This document shows, in pieces, positions 28,892-38,700 of a stretch of DNA of 45,974 nt (positions are counted from its first letter, which is position 1; every line of letters begins with the position of its first letter). This DNA comes from Anaerolineae bacterium. Its GTDB lineage: Bacteria; Chloroflexota; Anaerolineae; Aggregatilineales; JAFGMM01. Below the pieces are notes generated by a model that was given only the letters and a program-made list of their open reading frames with translations, did not search any database and was not told where the DNA came from. The DNA lies in the NCBI GenBank assembly GCA_027494055.1, contig JAOSJO010000004.1, forward strand, positions 1 through 45,974, read 5' to 3'. Position numbers and translations under genes: made by a program.

Positions 28892-30231
28892 TGTGGGGAC
28901 CGAAACTCTCGTAAGGCTGAAAAACCCTATCCGCGTGTCTCACTTCACGCCGCCTCACGGTAGTAATCCTGAATGATGCCACCGAGAACATCGCGGCTAC
29001 GCACCGCTCCATCTGGAGCCGGCCGTGCCAAGGGTATCGGTGTGGCCTGGTCCAGCCCTTGACGCGGACGTGCTTCATTATAGTAGCGCACGTATTCTCT
29101 CAAAACCCGCCGCAAATGCCGCTCGCTGAGGATGATGAGGTGATTGAAGCACTCCTCACGAGCCGATCGGATCCAGCGTTCAGCGATGGCATTGGCGTTA
29201 GGCGTCTGGAATGGGGTGTGGATGATCTCCACATCCTCGGAGACGAAGACGGTATCGAAGGCATCTGTGAACTTGCTGTCATGGTCGTGGATGAGGAAGC
29301 GGACGGGCGGGTCACAGTCTCGCAACTGCCGGTGAGTTGACGCGCCTGCTGTGTGACCCAGGTGGACGTGGGATGCTCGGTGCAACCCGCGAAGCAAACG
29401 CGCCGCGAGCCATGTTCAATGAAGCAGAGAACGTACAACGTCTTGAGCCACAGGGTCTCGATGGTGAAGAAATCGCACGCGAGGATCTGCTGGCGGTAGT
29501 GGTTGAGGAAGGGACGCCAGGAACTGCACGGAGGCTGCGGCGCGGGGGCAAGCTCATACCGGATGAGGATGTTGCGGACGGTGGACCAGTCGAGCGCGAA
29601 GCCAAGCTTGCGCAGTTCCCCTCGATCTTGTCGTAGCCCCAGCGTGGGTTCTCGCGCTTCATCTGCACCACCAGCGCTTCCAGATCAGGATCCTTTCTCC
29701 GACATTCTGGCTTGCGTTTCGGCTTATGCGTCCATTTGCGTCGGACAAGCGCGATGCCATCGGATCAACGTATCCGGGGTGAACAGCAGCGCGTCGTGTG
29801 CCAGCGTCTGACGCGCACGGCTCGTCCCGCGCAGCAACCAGTTGACGAGGACCGCGAGGGGGAGCTTGTGCCAGAATGGCAGAGTGGGACCGCGCTTGCA
29901 GTCGCGGGTGGCGAGACGGAGTTGATAGCGCAGCAGGAGAATCTCCGCATCCTTGTCCCGATCGGACAGCCGTGAGAGGGCGAATAGGTCAAGTATGAGT
30001 TGCAGACCATGCATGAGGAACCAGTAGATCATGTTGGCTCGCATATGGTGTGAGTTGGCGCGAGCGGGGAGAATACGCGAATTCACGCAGCAAGGCCAGG
30101 TCATTCTGTCTGGTGGCAGGGGACGATGTTCACATTTCGGCGCGGATCGGATTTTTCAACCCTACGCGCTATTCTACTCCGTGGCTATCGAAGGACAAAG
30201 AAGACGGCGGATGACATTTTCGGCCCCCACA
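28892..30231 (-). mobile_element. Insertion sequence with rve-type transposase, near complete
   Basis: Left end begins TGTGGGGACCGAAAC (28892) and right end is the complement of TGTGGGGGCCGAAAATG (30231), related to the ends at 8647 and 9513. A second motif, GGCTGAAAAACCCTATCCGC (28915-28934), lies just inside the left end, matching the usual TIR tail. Element about 1.34 kb. It separates the second sugar operon from the STAND genes. Confidence 0.75.
28945..30044 (-). pseudogene. rve-type (IS481/IS3-like DDE) transposase, frameshifted but with all catalytic residues
   Basis: Reading frames on the minus strand join to a transposase of about 360 residues. The N-terminus is MRANMIYWFLMHGLQLILDL, followed by RDKDAEILLLRYQLRLATR, then RENPRWGYDKIEG (the HTH_21-like segment before the core). 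The catalytic core has ACDFFTIETLWLKTLYVLCF (first Asp), FLIHDHDSKFTDAF (second Asp) and NANAIAERWIRSAREECFNH (Glu). The C-terminus is RDVLGGIIQDYYREAA. At least three single-base shifts break it. If these are sequence errors it is an active transposase able to act on the related deleted copy at 8647. Confidence 0.8.
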
Positions 30232-30576
30232 CCCCCGTGGTTGGCCGCCGTGAGGCGCGCTGATCTGCCCTTCTTCCGCTTTGATGTGACTTGAGTTACA
30301 TACTATCGCCCTGTTTCAAATTACTTTGTCGATAAAAGATACCGTAATCTGGCGTCTTGCTCTCTTGTCACGCTGGGAGGCTTGCGATTCGTCATGGGGC
30401 TGAAGTCCCTCACCGTTCTTCGATTGTCGCAAACCTAAGAAGATCCACCCATGTGCCGCTGGGTTGTGCTTGTGCACGTGCTTGCTACGTTTGCCGCTCC
30501 AGCTAGTGCATAGTGTCGAGGTCACCGTGTGGCGCACTCTCATGTCATCGTCGCCTGAGTCCCAAGAAGGTGGCAG
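30232..30576. other. Intergenic region upstream of the DUF4062-STAND gene
   Basis: 345 bases of lower GC than the flanking genes. I see no gene and no promoter with both boxes at proper spacing. It must contain the control region of the STAND gene at 30577. Confidence 0.4.
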
Positions 30577-33306
30577 ATGGCGGACTTGTCTATACGAGGC
30601 CGAGAGCCCGTAATTCGTACCCCCGATCAACGCCTGCGGGTGTTCGTCAGCTCGACTCTGAAAGAGTTGGCGGCCGAGCGCACTGCCGCGCGTGAGGCCA
30701 TCAGCACACTACACCTTGCGCCGGTGATGTTTGAGCTTGGCGCACGTCCCCACCCGCCACGCGACCTGTATCGCGCGTACCTGGAACAGAGCCACATCTT
30801 CATCGGCATCTACGGGGAGCAGTACGGCTGGGTCGCGCCGGGCATGGATGTCTCCGGGCTTGAGGACGAGTATCGCCTCGCGGCGGGGAAGCCAAAGCTG
30901 ATCTACATCAAGTCACCGGCGCCGCAGCGCGATGCGCGGCTGGAGGTCTTGCTGAACCGGATCCAGGACTCGGACGCGGTGTCGTATAAACGCTTCTCGA
31001 CCGCACGGGAGTTGCAGGAATTGATCGAGAACGATCTGGCGCTCTTCCTGACGGAGCGGTTCGAGGTTGGGGAGATCGAGGTTGGGGAGATCGAGCGGCG
31101 AGCGGCGGAGGAGTATGTGCACAACTTGCCGGCCCCCTCACACCCCTGATCGGGCGCGAGAAAGAGATTGCCGCTGCGCAGGCGCTTCTGCAACGCGACG
31201 ACGTGCGGCTACTCACGTTCACCGGCCCAGGGGGACAGGCAAGACGCGGCTGAGCATTGAGGTGGCGAGAGGGCTGCTTGACCACGTTGACGGCGCGTAC
31301 TTCGTCAGTCTGGCGGCGATCGCCGACCCGAATCTGGTCGGTTCGACGCTCGCGCAAACCCTTGGCATCCGCGAGCTGGGTGTTAAAACCGCGCTGGAGA
31401 GTCTCAAAGAGCACTTGCGTGAGAAGCGCGTGCTTCTGGTGCTGGACAATTTCGAGCAGGTGGTGGAGGCCGCGCCGTTGGTTGCTGAACTCCTGGAGAG
31501 CTGTCTGTATCTGAAGGTGATGGCGACGAGCCGTATGCCGCTACGCGTGCGCGGCGAACGTGAGTTCCCGGTACCGCCGCTGGCGCTGGCCGCCCCTGAC
31601 TGCAACCTCGCTGCCGAATTCGTTGCACAGGTCCCCTCGGCGACACTGTTCGTCCAGCGCGCACAGGATGTGAAACGTGACTTTGTGCTCACCGATGAGA
31701 ACGCGCCAGCAATTGCCGAGATCTGTGCGCGCCTGGACGGGCTGCCGCTAGCGATTGAGCTGGCGGCGGCGCAGGCGAAGCTGCTGTCGCCACAAGCGAT
31801 GCTGGCGCGGCTGGAGCGGCGGCTCCCGCTGCTCACGGGCGGGGCACGGAACATGCCACACCGGCAGCAGACGATGCGCAACACCATCGAGTGGAGCTAT
31901 AGCCTGCTGGATACGCACGCTGCGAAGCTCTTCCGGTGGCTGGCCGTGTTTCTGGGCGGCTGCAGTGTGGAGGCGGCAGAGGCTGTCTGTAACGCGGATG
32001 GCGCGTTCGGGGCAGACTTGCTCCTGGAGATGGGAGGGCTGGTCGATAAGAATCTCTTGCATTGCATCGAAGGCCTGGATGGGGGAGCCGCGCTTCTCGA
32101 TGTTGCAGGTGATCCGTGAGTATGCGATGGAGCAACTCGCCGAAAGTGGCGAAGTGGTGGTCGTGAATGACCGTCACGCCGCGTTCTTCCTGGAGTTGGC
32201 TGAGCGAGCCGAGCCACATCTGACCAGCGGAAGACGGGGTGTATGGCTGGCGCGGTTGGGGATGGAACTTGACAACCTGCGGGCAGTGCTCAGACGGAGT
32301 CTGGACGGTCAGATCTCCCCCAGAGATAGGGCTGCAGTTGGTAAGCACATTCTTGTGGTTCTGGTACCTGAACGGACGGATTATTGAGGGACGCGGCTGG
32401 GCGGAGGCTATACTCAAGCTGCCGGGAGCCATGACCGGGTCCGTGGCTCGTGGCAAGGTTCTTTATGGGGCAGGAGCGCTGGCATGGGCGCAAGGCGACT
32501 TCACGGCGGCGCGCTCATGGCTTGATGAGAGCGTGGCGCTTCTACGTGAGCAGGATGATGCGCGCGATTTGGCCCTTGCACTGGCTCTTCTGGCTGCGAC
32601 GGAGGCAAGCCAGAACGACTATGCAACCGCGTGCACGCTTTACGAGCAGAGCATTGCCTTAGCGCGCGAGGCCGGGGACTCGTGGAGGGTGGCTTTTGCC
32701 CTAAGTTGGTTGGGTGACGTGGTTGTGCTCACCGGCGATCTCGCCAGAGCGCGCGCGTTGCACGAAGAGAGTCTGGAGCTATTTCAGCGACTCGGAGACG
32801 ATTGGGGCCGCGCTATGGTGTTGCACGCCCTGGGGGTTGTCTTGAACTACCAGTCCGAGTATGAAGCGGCGAGGCCTGTTTTTGAGGAGAGCGCGGCGCT
32901 GATGCGGCAGGCGGGTGATAAATACGCGCTTGCGCGGGTGCTGTCCGGCGCAGCAGACGTGGCGATTCATCAAGGAGATCAGGTGCGCGCACAGGCGCTC
33001 CTCAAGGAGGCCGTGACATTGTGGAATGAGATGGGGAATCGGGCCGGCCTCATGCTCTGCTTGGGAGCCTTCGCACGCATCGCCGCACTTCAGGGGCAGG
33101 TCGAACGCGCGGCGCGGCTGTTCGGCGCAGCGCTCGATCCGCTCAGAACAGTTGGTTCGCTATCGGCTCCTGCCGACCGCGGCGAATATGACCGCACGGT
33201 GGCTGCTATTCGTGCCCAGTTGGGGGATGTTGGCTGGACGGCAGCGTATGAGCAGGGGCGTGCGATGACTCTGCAGGAGGCCGTAGTCTATGCGTTGGAG
33301 GCCTGA
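30577..33306 (+). CDS. DUF4062-NB-ARC-TPR STAND NTPase, ~905 aa (four frameshifts)
   Basis: N-terminal DUF4062 (residues ~20-130: LRVFVSSTLKELAAERTAAR, ELGARPHPPRDLYRAYLEQS, IFIGIYGEQYGW, GLEDEYRLAAGKPKLIYIK), a TIR-like fold. Then comes an AP-ATPase/NB-ARC: TPLIGREKEI, P-loop GPGGTGKTRLSIEVA (restored across a shift at the GGGGG run near 31230), VLLVLDNFEQV (Walker B), VMATSRMPLRVRGE, ICARLDGLPLAIELAAAQAK (GLPLA motif). Downstream are winged-helix VIREYAMEQLAESGE and TPR-like repeats, e.g. FTAARSWLDESVALLREQDD, YATACTLYEQSIALAREAGD and RARALHEESLELFQRLGDDW. Frame breaks near 31135, 31230, 32090 and 32325 are all at C or G runs. STAND proteins switch on ATP after sensing a ligand through the repeats; here a DUF4062 effector is likely. 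An anti-phage or signalling role is possible. Confidence 0.85.
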
Positions 33307-33352
33307 TGAGGAGCCAGTAGATCATGTTTCCGCGCACCCGGTGTAAGCTGGC
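33307..33352 (-). mobile_element. IS scar abutting the STAND gene stop
   Basis: This short stretch matches 30015-30060, the transposase start region of the IS at 28892 (shared GAGGARCCAGTAGATCATGT and GTGTRAGYTGGCG segments). It follows the STAND stop codon directly. It is a fragment left from an older insertion or an imprecise deletion. Confidence 0.55.
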
Positions 33353-33360
33353 GAAGGTGG

Positions 33361-33510
33361 TATGCCCTGCTCGCCGACCCTACCGCGCCGGGGCATCTCT
33401 ACGCCGGATTGAGCAACGGCGACGTGTGGCATACCGCTGACTCGGGCGACGGCTGGCAGCAGCTTCCATCCGACTTGGGCGGAATGCACCGTTCACTCAT
33501 CATGCTCTGA
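33361..33510 (+). pseudogene. C-terminal fragment of a BNR/sialidase-like beta-propeller protein
   Basis: A 49-residue open frame contains LADPTAPGHLYAGLSNGDVW and HTADSGDGWQQLPSDLGG and ends MHRSLIML-stop. The xxxSxDxGxxW pattern is a BNR (Asp-box) repeat. The N-terminal blades are missing and an IS scar lies at the break. It is a remnant and is not expected to be made. Confidence 0.55.
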
Positions 33511-33661
33511 TAAAAGCAGCAGGATCGATGGAGGGCTATGATGCAATTTCCCTATGCAAATCACTGATCGCGCAACATGATCTGAAAAAAGGATTTCCGT
33601 CCAATCAGGATTGACACATTCTGTTGAAAGCGACGTCCGAGATCGCCATCGGGAGGAAAGC

Positions 33662-34121
33662 ATGTTTACAGGACTATCACGTTTTGGCTATCTGACGTGC
33701 GCGTGGCTCTTTGTCGCCGGAATTTTGACGCAGGTCTTTCTCGCCGGGCTTAGCCTGTTAGGTGGGCAACCAAGCTGGCCCGCGCACGTCGGATTGGGAC
33801 ACGGCCTGGGCGTAATCGCGCTCCTCATGGTGCTGCTCGCCTACACAGGGCCGCCTGCCGCGCGCAACCAAGTTGCTCACCTGGCTCAGCTTCGGCGTCT
33901 ACATTCTGCTTGCGGATATTCTGGTTTTCCTGCGCGACTCCGTGCCCTTACTCGCAGCGCTGCACCCGGTCATGGCGGTGGTGCTGTTTGCAATCGCCGT
34001 GACCCTTGCGCGGCGCGCCTGGCGCTTCGCGCGCGAACCAGAGGCGGCAACTACGCCAGCAATCGACCGCGATGTGGCAGACGTCGCTGCCGAGGTGGCG
34101 GGAGGGCGAAGGGGTCTATGA
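33662..34121 (+). CDS. DUF6220-like four-helix membrane protein (one frameshift)
   Basis: The ATG at 33662 follows GGGAGGAAAGC. Helix 1 is YLTCAWLFVAGILTQVFLAG. GQPSWPAHVGLGHGLG precedes helix 2 (VIALLMVLLAYTG). After an extra C near 33853 the next frame gives KLLTWLSFGVYILLADILVF (helix 3) and LAALHPVMAVVLFAIAVTLA (helix 4), then a charged tail. The His in HxGLGHGLG and ALHPV pattern fits DUF6220 proteins. About 152 residues. Function unknown. The gene stands alone between STAND genes. Confidence 0.65.
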
Positions 34122-34208
34122 AACATCGGCTGAGAGGAGGAAAGACGATGACACGTGGATAGCCAATCCAGGCAAACCAATCGCGCATTGTCAGAAACGT
34201 ACATACTA

Positions 34209-34465
34209 ATGAATGCGGATGAACTTGTGCAGGCCTTCGCACAGGCGATTTACGCAGGCGGCTGGGACACGGTTGCCTATACCTAGCTGACGATTTCCAG
34301 TTCAGCGGCCCCGCGCCTGAACCGATTGGCGCGGCGGAATGGATCGGGCTGAACCGGACGCTGCAAGCAGGGATGCCGGATATGTCCATTAACCTGCGCA
34401 TCGTCGGGATCGAGGGGGAGGTGATTCGATCAGTGGATCAACTCACTGGCACGGCTCGGAGTTGA
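34209..34465 (+). pseudogene. SnoaL-like (ester cyclase) protein, frameshifted and short
   Basis: Begins MNADELVQAFAQAIYAGGWD, hits a stop at 34284, and continues one frame over as YLADDFQFSGPAPEPIGAAE, WIGLNRTLQAGMPDMSINL and RIVGIEGE. The pattern (helical start, LADDFxFxGP, later strands) is that of SnoaL/NTF2-fold proteins. At under 90 residues it is shorter than the usual 120-140, so the C-terminal strands are probably lost or out of frame. No function can be assigned. Confidence 0.5.
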
Positions 34466-34577
34466 GCCACCAATAGCGTAGCCTTTCCTGTCATTCGAGC
34501 GCGGGCAGCCTCGCATCTGCTTGTGCTCGGCTGAAGAAAATCCGCCAGGGTACTGGACAAGGGGGAGAAAGACCGCG

Positions 34578-35036
34578 ATGACGACTGCAAAATCAACAAA
34601 TGAGAAAGCCTATCAAAAGCGTGCCTGGCTCATCCCGCTTGTACTTGGTGTGTTGATCGGGCTGATGAGCCTCTTGATTGCTGGCTTTGCCGGCGTGGAC
34701 ATGTCCGAATTTGAGGCGAGCACCGGCGCGATATGGAGCGCGTTCTCCGACGCACAGCCAGAGGTGGCCGAATACATCATCCGTCTTGAAAGGCTCGCCG
34801 GAGTCGGTTTCGCGGGCTTCGCCCTCATCGGCGCGGCTATCGCCTGGACAGGCTACCGGCGCGGGGAACCGTGGGCCTGGTATGCCCTCTGGCTCTTTCC
34901 GATCATCTTCGGATTGGCGGCAGTTGTGTTCTTTGCGGCTGAGGCGACCGGACTGGGCCTCTATTACGGCGGCGCAGCGGTCATCGCGATGGTCGGGCTG
35001 CTTCTGCCATACCGAAGGTTCTTCCCGAAGCAGTAG
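34578..35036 (+). CDS. Small integral membrane protein, 152 aa, unknown function
   Basis: Intact frame; the ATG at 34578 follows GGGGGAGAAAG. The soluble start MTTAKSTNEKAYQKR is followed by helix 1 (AWLIPLVLGVLIGLMSLLIA), an acidic outer loop (VDMSEFEASTGAIWSAFSDA), then three helices: VGFAGFALIGAAIAWTGY, AWYALWLFPIIFGLAAVVFF and LGLYYGGAAVIAMVGLLLP. I do not recognise a family. Size and topology (four helices) resemble the DUF6220-like protein upstream, but the sequences differ. Confidence 0.7.
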   Translation: MTTAKSTNEKAYQKRAWLIPLVLGVLIGLMSLLIAGFAGVDMSEFEASTGAIWSAFSDAQPEVAEYIIRLERLAGVGFAGFALIGAAIAWTGYRRGEPWAWYALWLFPIIFGLAAVVFFAAEATGLGLYYGGAAVIAMVGLLLPYRRFFPKQ

Positions 35037-35780
35037 GCCGGGCCGGAAAGAGCATAGAGGCGCATAGTGGATACCACAACTTCCAGAGCGCTCACGGTTT
35101 GGAGAAATCGGCGAAACACCCTACACTATCTAGATTATCTACATTATAGGCGGATTTCACTCCGCCATGTTGACTATGGAAGTAACGGACAGCCCTCACG
35201 TTGGCGTTAGGGATGCCGCTGGTGACCGAGCCGAGGCAGCGGCGGCAGACCCGTAATGTCCACAAGCCAATCGGCGGGTAGACGATCGCTATGCGGCTTC
35301 GCGGTAGTAATCACGAATGATGCCACCGAGCACATTTCGACATCGCACCGGTCCGCCCGTGACAGCCAGTTCCAGTCCGAATGTGTTCAAGTCAGTGGGT
35401 CTGCCGGATGCGGCAGACTTTCTGTTTCTTTCAACCGGCATCGCAAGCCCTGGTAGCGGGTTCGATGACCGGATGAGACAAGTAGCCAGGACGGAATTTT
35501 CAACTGTAAGCTGTGTGCTAGGCGGACGTCTCCTGGCCGGTACGGGGAAAAGCGTAGCCTATTACGTTCCAGTGCGGAACTACCTGGCAACGGTAGAAGG
35601 GGGCACCGCTGCGGCCTTTATGCACAAACCCCTCGGCTACTGGCTGAGGAAGAACATCCGCCACTGGATCCGTACAAGTCATCATCCCGCTCGACAAGGT
35701 CTGCATTCCTGCACGGTGCTGGGGTGCCTGATGCAAGAGGGTAACTCCAACATGCACCACGCGACGTGAGGCCGACTTGG
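35037..35780. other. Intergenic region with IS scar and hairpin, no convincing gene
   Basis: About 740 bases. It holds a perfect hairpin (GGCGGA-TTTCAC-TCCGCC, 35149-35166) and the transposase scar described separately. A plus-strand frame at 35317-35769 starts inside that scar and has no protein-like features. A 13-base stretch at 35481 (AAGTAGCCAGGAC) also occurs at 9360, next to the first IS transposase start, which hints at more eroded IS sequence. Confidence 0.45.
35283..35365 (-). mobile_element. 3' scar of an rve-type transposase
   Basis: On the minus strand this reads RCRNVLGGIIRDYYREAA-stop, the same C-terminus as the transposases ending at 28945 and 41648. Nucleotide similarity to 41652-41720 is high. 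Only this end remains. Confidence 0.65.
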
Positions 35781-38700
35781 TCAATTCGCCCCCACGGGCG
35801 CTGGCAGAGGCATCAGGAAGGGAAGACCGGTTTCCGTGCTGCAAAATGGCTCGACCTGGAAGCTTAGCCGCTCCACACACGTGAGTTCGCGCACCGGGCG
35901 GTTGGCCCGCGTCCACGAGACTAGCGCATCGACAGTATCGATGCGCCAGAGTGTAACCGTCGCATCGGTACTCACGAGCGCGATGCGCTCATTCCGGCTG
36001 AAAGCCACCGCGTTCACCGCACCCAGATGCCCTTCGAAACGACGCAGTTCTTGCCCACTGGCAACCTCCCATAGAATGGCGCTGCTGTCTTGAGATCCCG
36101 AAAGCGCGGTTTCGCCATCCGCGCTGAAAGCCACACTGGTCACAACGGCGGCGTGCCCATCGAAGCGCCGCAGGAGCTGCCCCGTCTCCATGTCCCACAA
36201 GAGGAGCACATCTGACCCGGACAGGATCAAGCGCCCATCCGGGCTGAAAGCCAGGGCGTTTACCCCGGCCGCGCCCGCTTGCGCCTCCCAGATGGTGTGG
36301 CCGTCTGCTGCGCTCAGGAGCGCAATTTTGCCGTCTGCGCTGCCTGTGAGCGCCCGATCACCAGCCGGATTGAAGGCGACCGCCGTGATCCCTACCAAGA
36401 CGTCATACGCACGGGACCAGACCTCCTCATCCTGCTCAATGTCCCACATCAAGACCTGACCGTTGTAGAAACCCAGAAGAACCGTGGGATCGTCTGGGCT
36501 TGGCGCGAGGCTGATCAGGTTACCGTACGTGTAGATGAAGGACTGATCTTTCTGCTCACCCGTCGTCATATCCCAATAGATCAGCACCGCCGTCTCGCAG
36601 ATACCATGTGAGGCGAAAACGCACGTGGTGGAGACGGCTGTCCGTCCATCTGGGCTGAGGGCAACCGGGTTGTACTCCTCCCACCAATACCATGGTGGGG
36701 GTTGCATGCCCCCGCCAAAGAAACGATGCACTTCCGCGCCGGCAGGACCATCCCTCTGGATCGTGATCGAATGCAACGCGAGCGCGCAGTTTGCAGCGCA
36801 CGCTTCCCAAACACCGACTTCCCAGTCTGACCATTCCTCTTCGGGTTCAGACACCGGCATCAGCACCTCACGCTGATATTGGTGCCGGCTGTTGGGCATG
36901 TCCTGAGTGATGCTGCTGGCAGCCAAGAAGGTGCGCAGCCGGTCTCCCGCCACGAGACCCCATAGAGCGATGTGACCGTTCTGATCCCGAAAGAGTGCAA
37001 GCTGACCGTCCGCGCTGAAAACCAAGTCATTCGGTTCGCCGGAAGCACCTGAGACGGTGACCAGGCGCTCCCCGGTCACAACATCCCACAGGTAAAGTGT
37101 GTAATCGCTTCTTCGCGCAAACACGGTCCGCTCATCAGGGCTGAAGACAAGCTTTTCAAGCTCAGACACGTTCTGACCGGTTTCCAGGCGTTGCCGTTCG
37201 GTAAACCAGGACTCATTCACATCCCACACGACAACCGCACTATCTGAGCCAGAGAGGACTGTCCAACCGTTCAAAGTGAAAGCCAGACTCGTGATCCTCC
37301 CGCTGAAATCGTCGAGACGATAATTGACGCGACCGGTCTCGACATCCCACAAGAGCAGTTCTGTTTTATTACACCTGTAGGTTGATCCATCAACTTCAAC
37401 GCACGCGGCGGACATCGCATAGCGGGCATCAGGGCTGAGCGCGACGCTGGTAATCTCCGCTGTGTGCCCTTCAAATCGCCGGACCTCGTCCCCCGAAGCC
37501 ACCTCAACCAGCACCAGCGCGTAATCCTCGGTAGCGGTGAGAGCCATTTGACCGTCGAGACTGACCGTGACGGGATACCTCTCAAACCGACGAACAATCT
37601 CGCCGGCGTTCACATCCCATACGATCAATATATTGTTGACGCCGCGCAGAAAAGCGCGCTCCCCATCCGGGCTAAAGGCAATCTGCCGGATCCCGTAGAT
37701 ATTCGACGCCTGGCTGAGCGCCTTGCCTGTGGCGACATCCCAGAGGATGAGTAGTCCACCTTCCTGAACCGAGAGCGCAGTCGTGCCTGAGGGGCTGAGC
37801 GCGACCGCGATCACCGCTGCGGTATGCCCTTCAAAGCGACGGAGCACGCTGCCCGTCGCCAGATCCCACAGAAGGAGGGACTCATCGTCCGAAGCGGTGA
37901 GCGCCGTCTTCCCATCCGGGCTGAACGCGAAACTGCGCGCGCGTCTCGAATGCCATTGTATCCGTCGCAGTTGAGACCCCGCGTCCACATCCCATACGTA
38001 CAGATCACCGTCAGAAGCGGTAATCATCGTCCTCCCATCGGCGCTGAGCGCGGCCAGCCGGCCTGATTCCCCTTCACCCTGAATGCGCCGGATCGCCTCG
38101 CCTGTCGCCACATCCCACTCAACAACGACTGTGTGCACACACCCCGCCACCGCGGGATTCCGCTCTGCGCAGCTCAGGGCATAGGCGCGCGTCCCGTCAG
38201 GGCTGAAGTCCACCCACCAGATCCATCCCCCCTGCCATGCGAACGCGCGCGTTTTTCTCCCGGTCGTCACATCCCACTGTACCAGCACCTCCTGGCCGCA
38301 CCAAGGATACCCCTCGCTCGTATCAGGGATGCACCCGGCTACAAGGATCGTCCTTCCGTCGGGGCTGAAGGCCACACTGTGTATGGCGTCCATGTCTACT
38401 TCGAAGCGCTGTCGTACTTCACCGGTGGCGAAGTCCCAGAGAGACAGCGCGTCCTTCCGTAAGGAGTCAGATACCACAGACAGCACGGTTTCACCGTCCG
38501 AACTGAATGCCACGAACTCTACTGCTTCTGCGTGCGCCTCTTCATACGGCTCGCCCATGACCCCGGTGGTCAAATCCCATGGAGCAATGGATTCGCCCAC
38601 TTCGACAACCGCCATCCACCCATCCGGGCTATACGCAGCCCCGGACAGATCCCAATCATACCGGCCTTCGAAACGGCGCAACTCCATTCCGGTTGCGACA

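Noticed and set aside
35317..35769. 150-aa plus-strand open frame
   Set aside because: Starts inside a transposase scar, lacks a ribosome-binding site, and its composition does not look like a protein.
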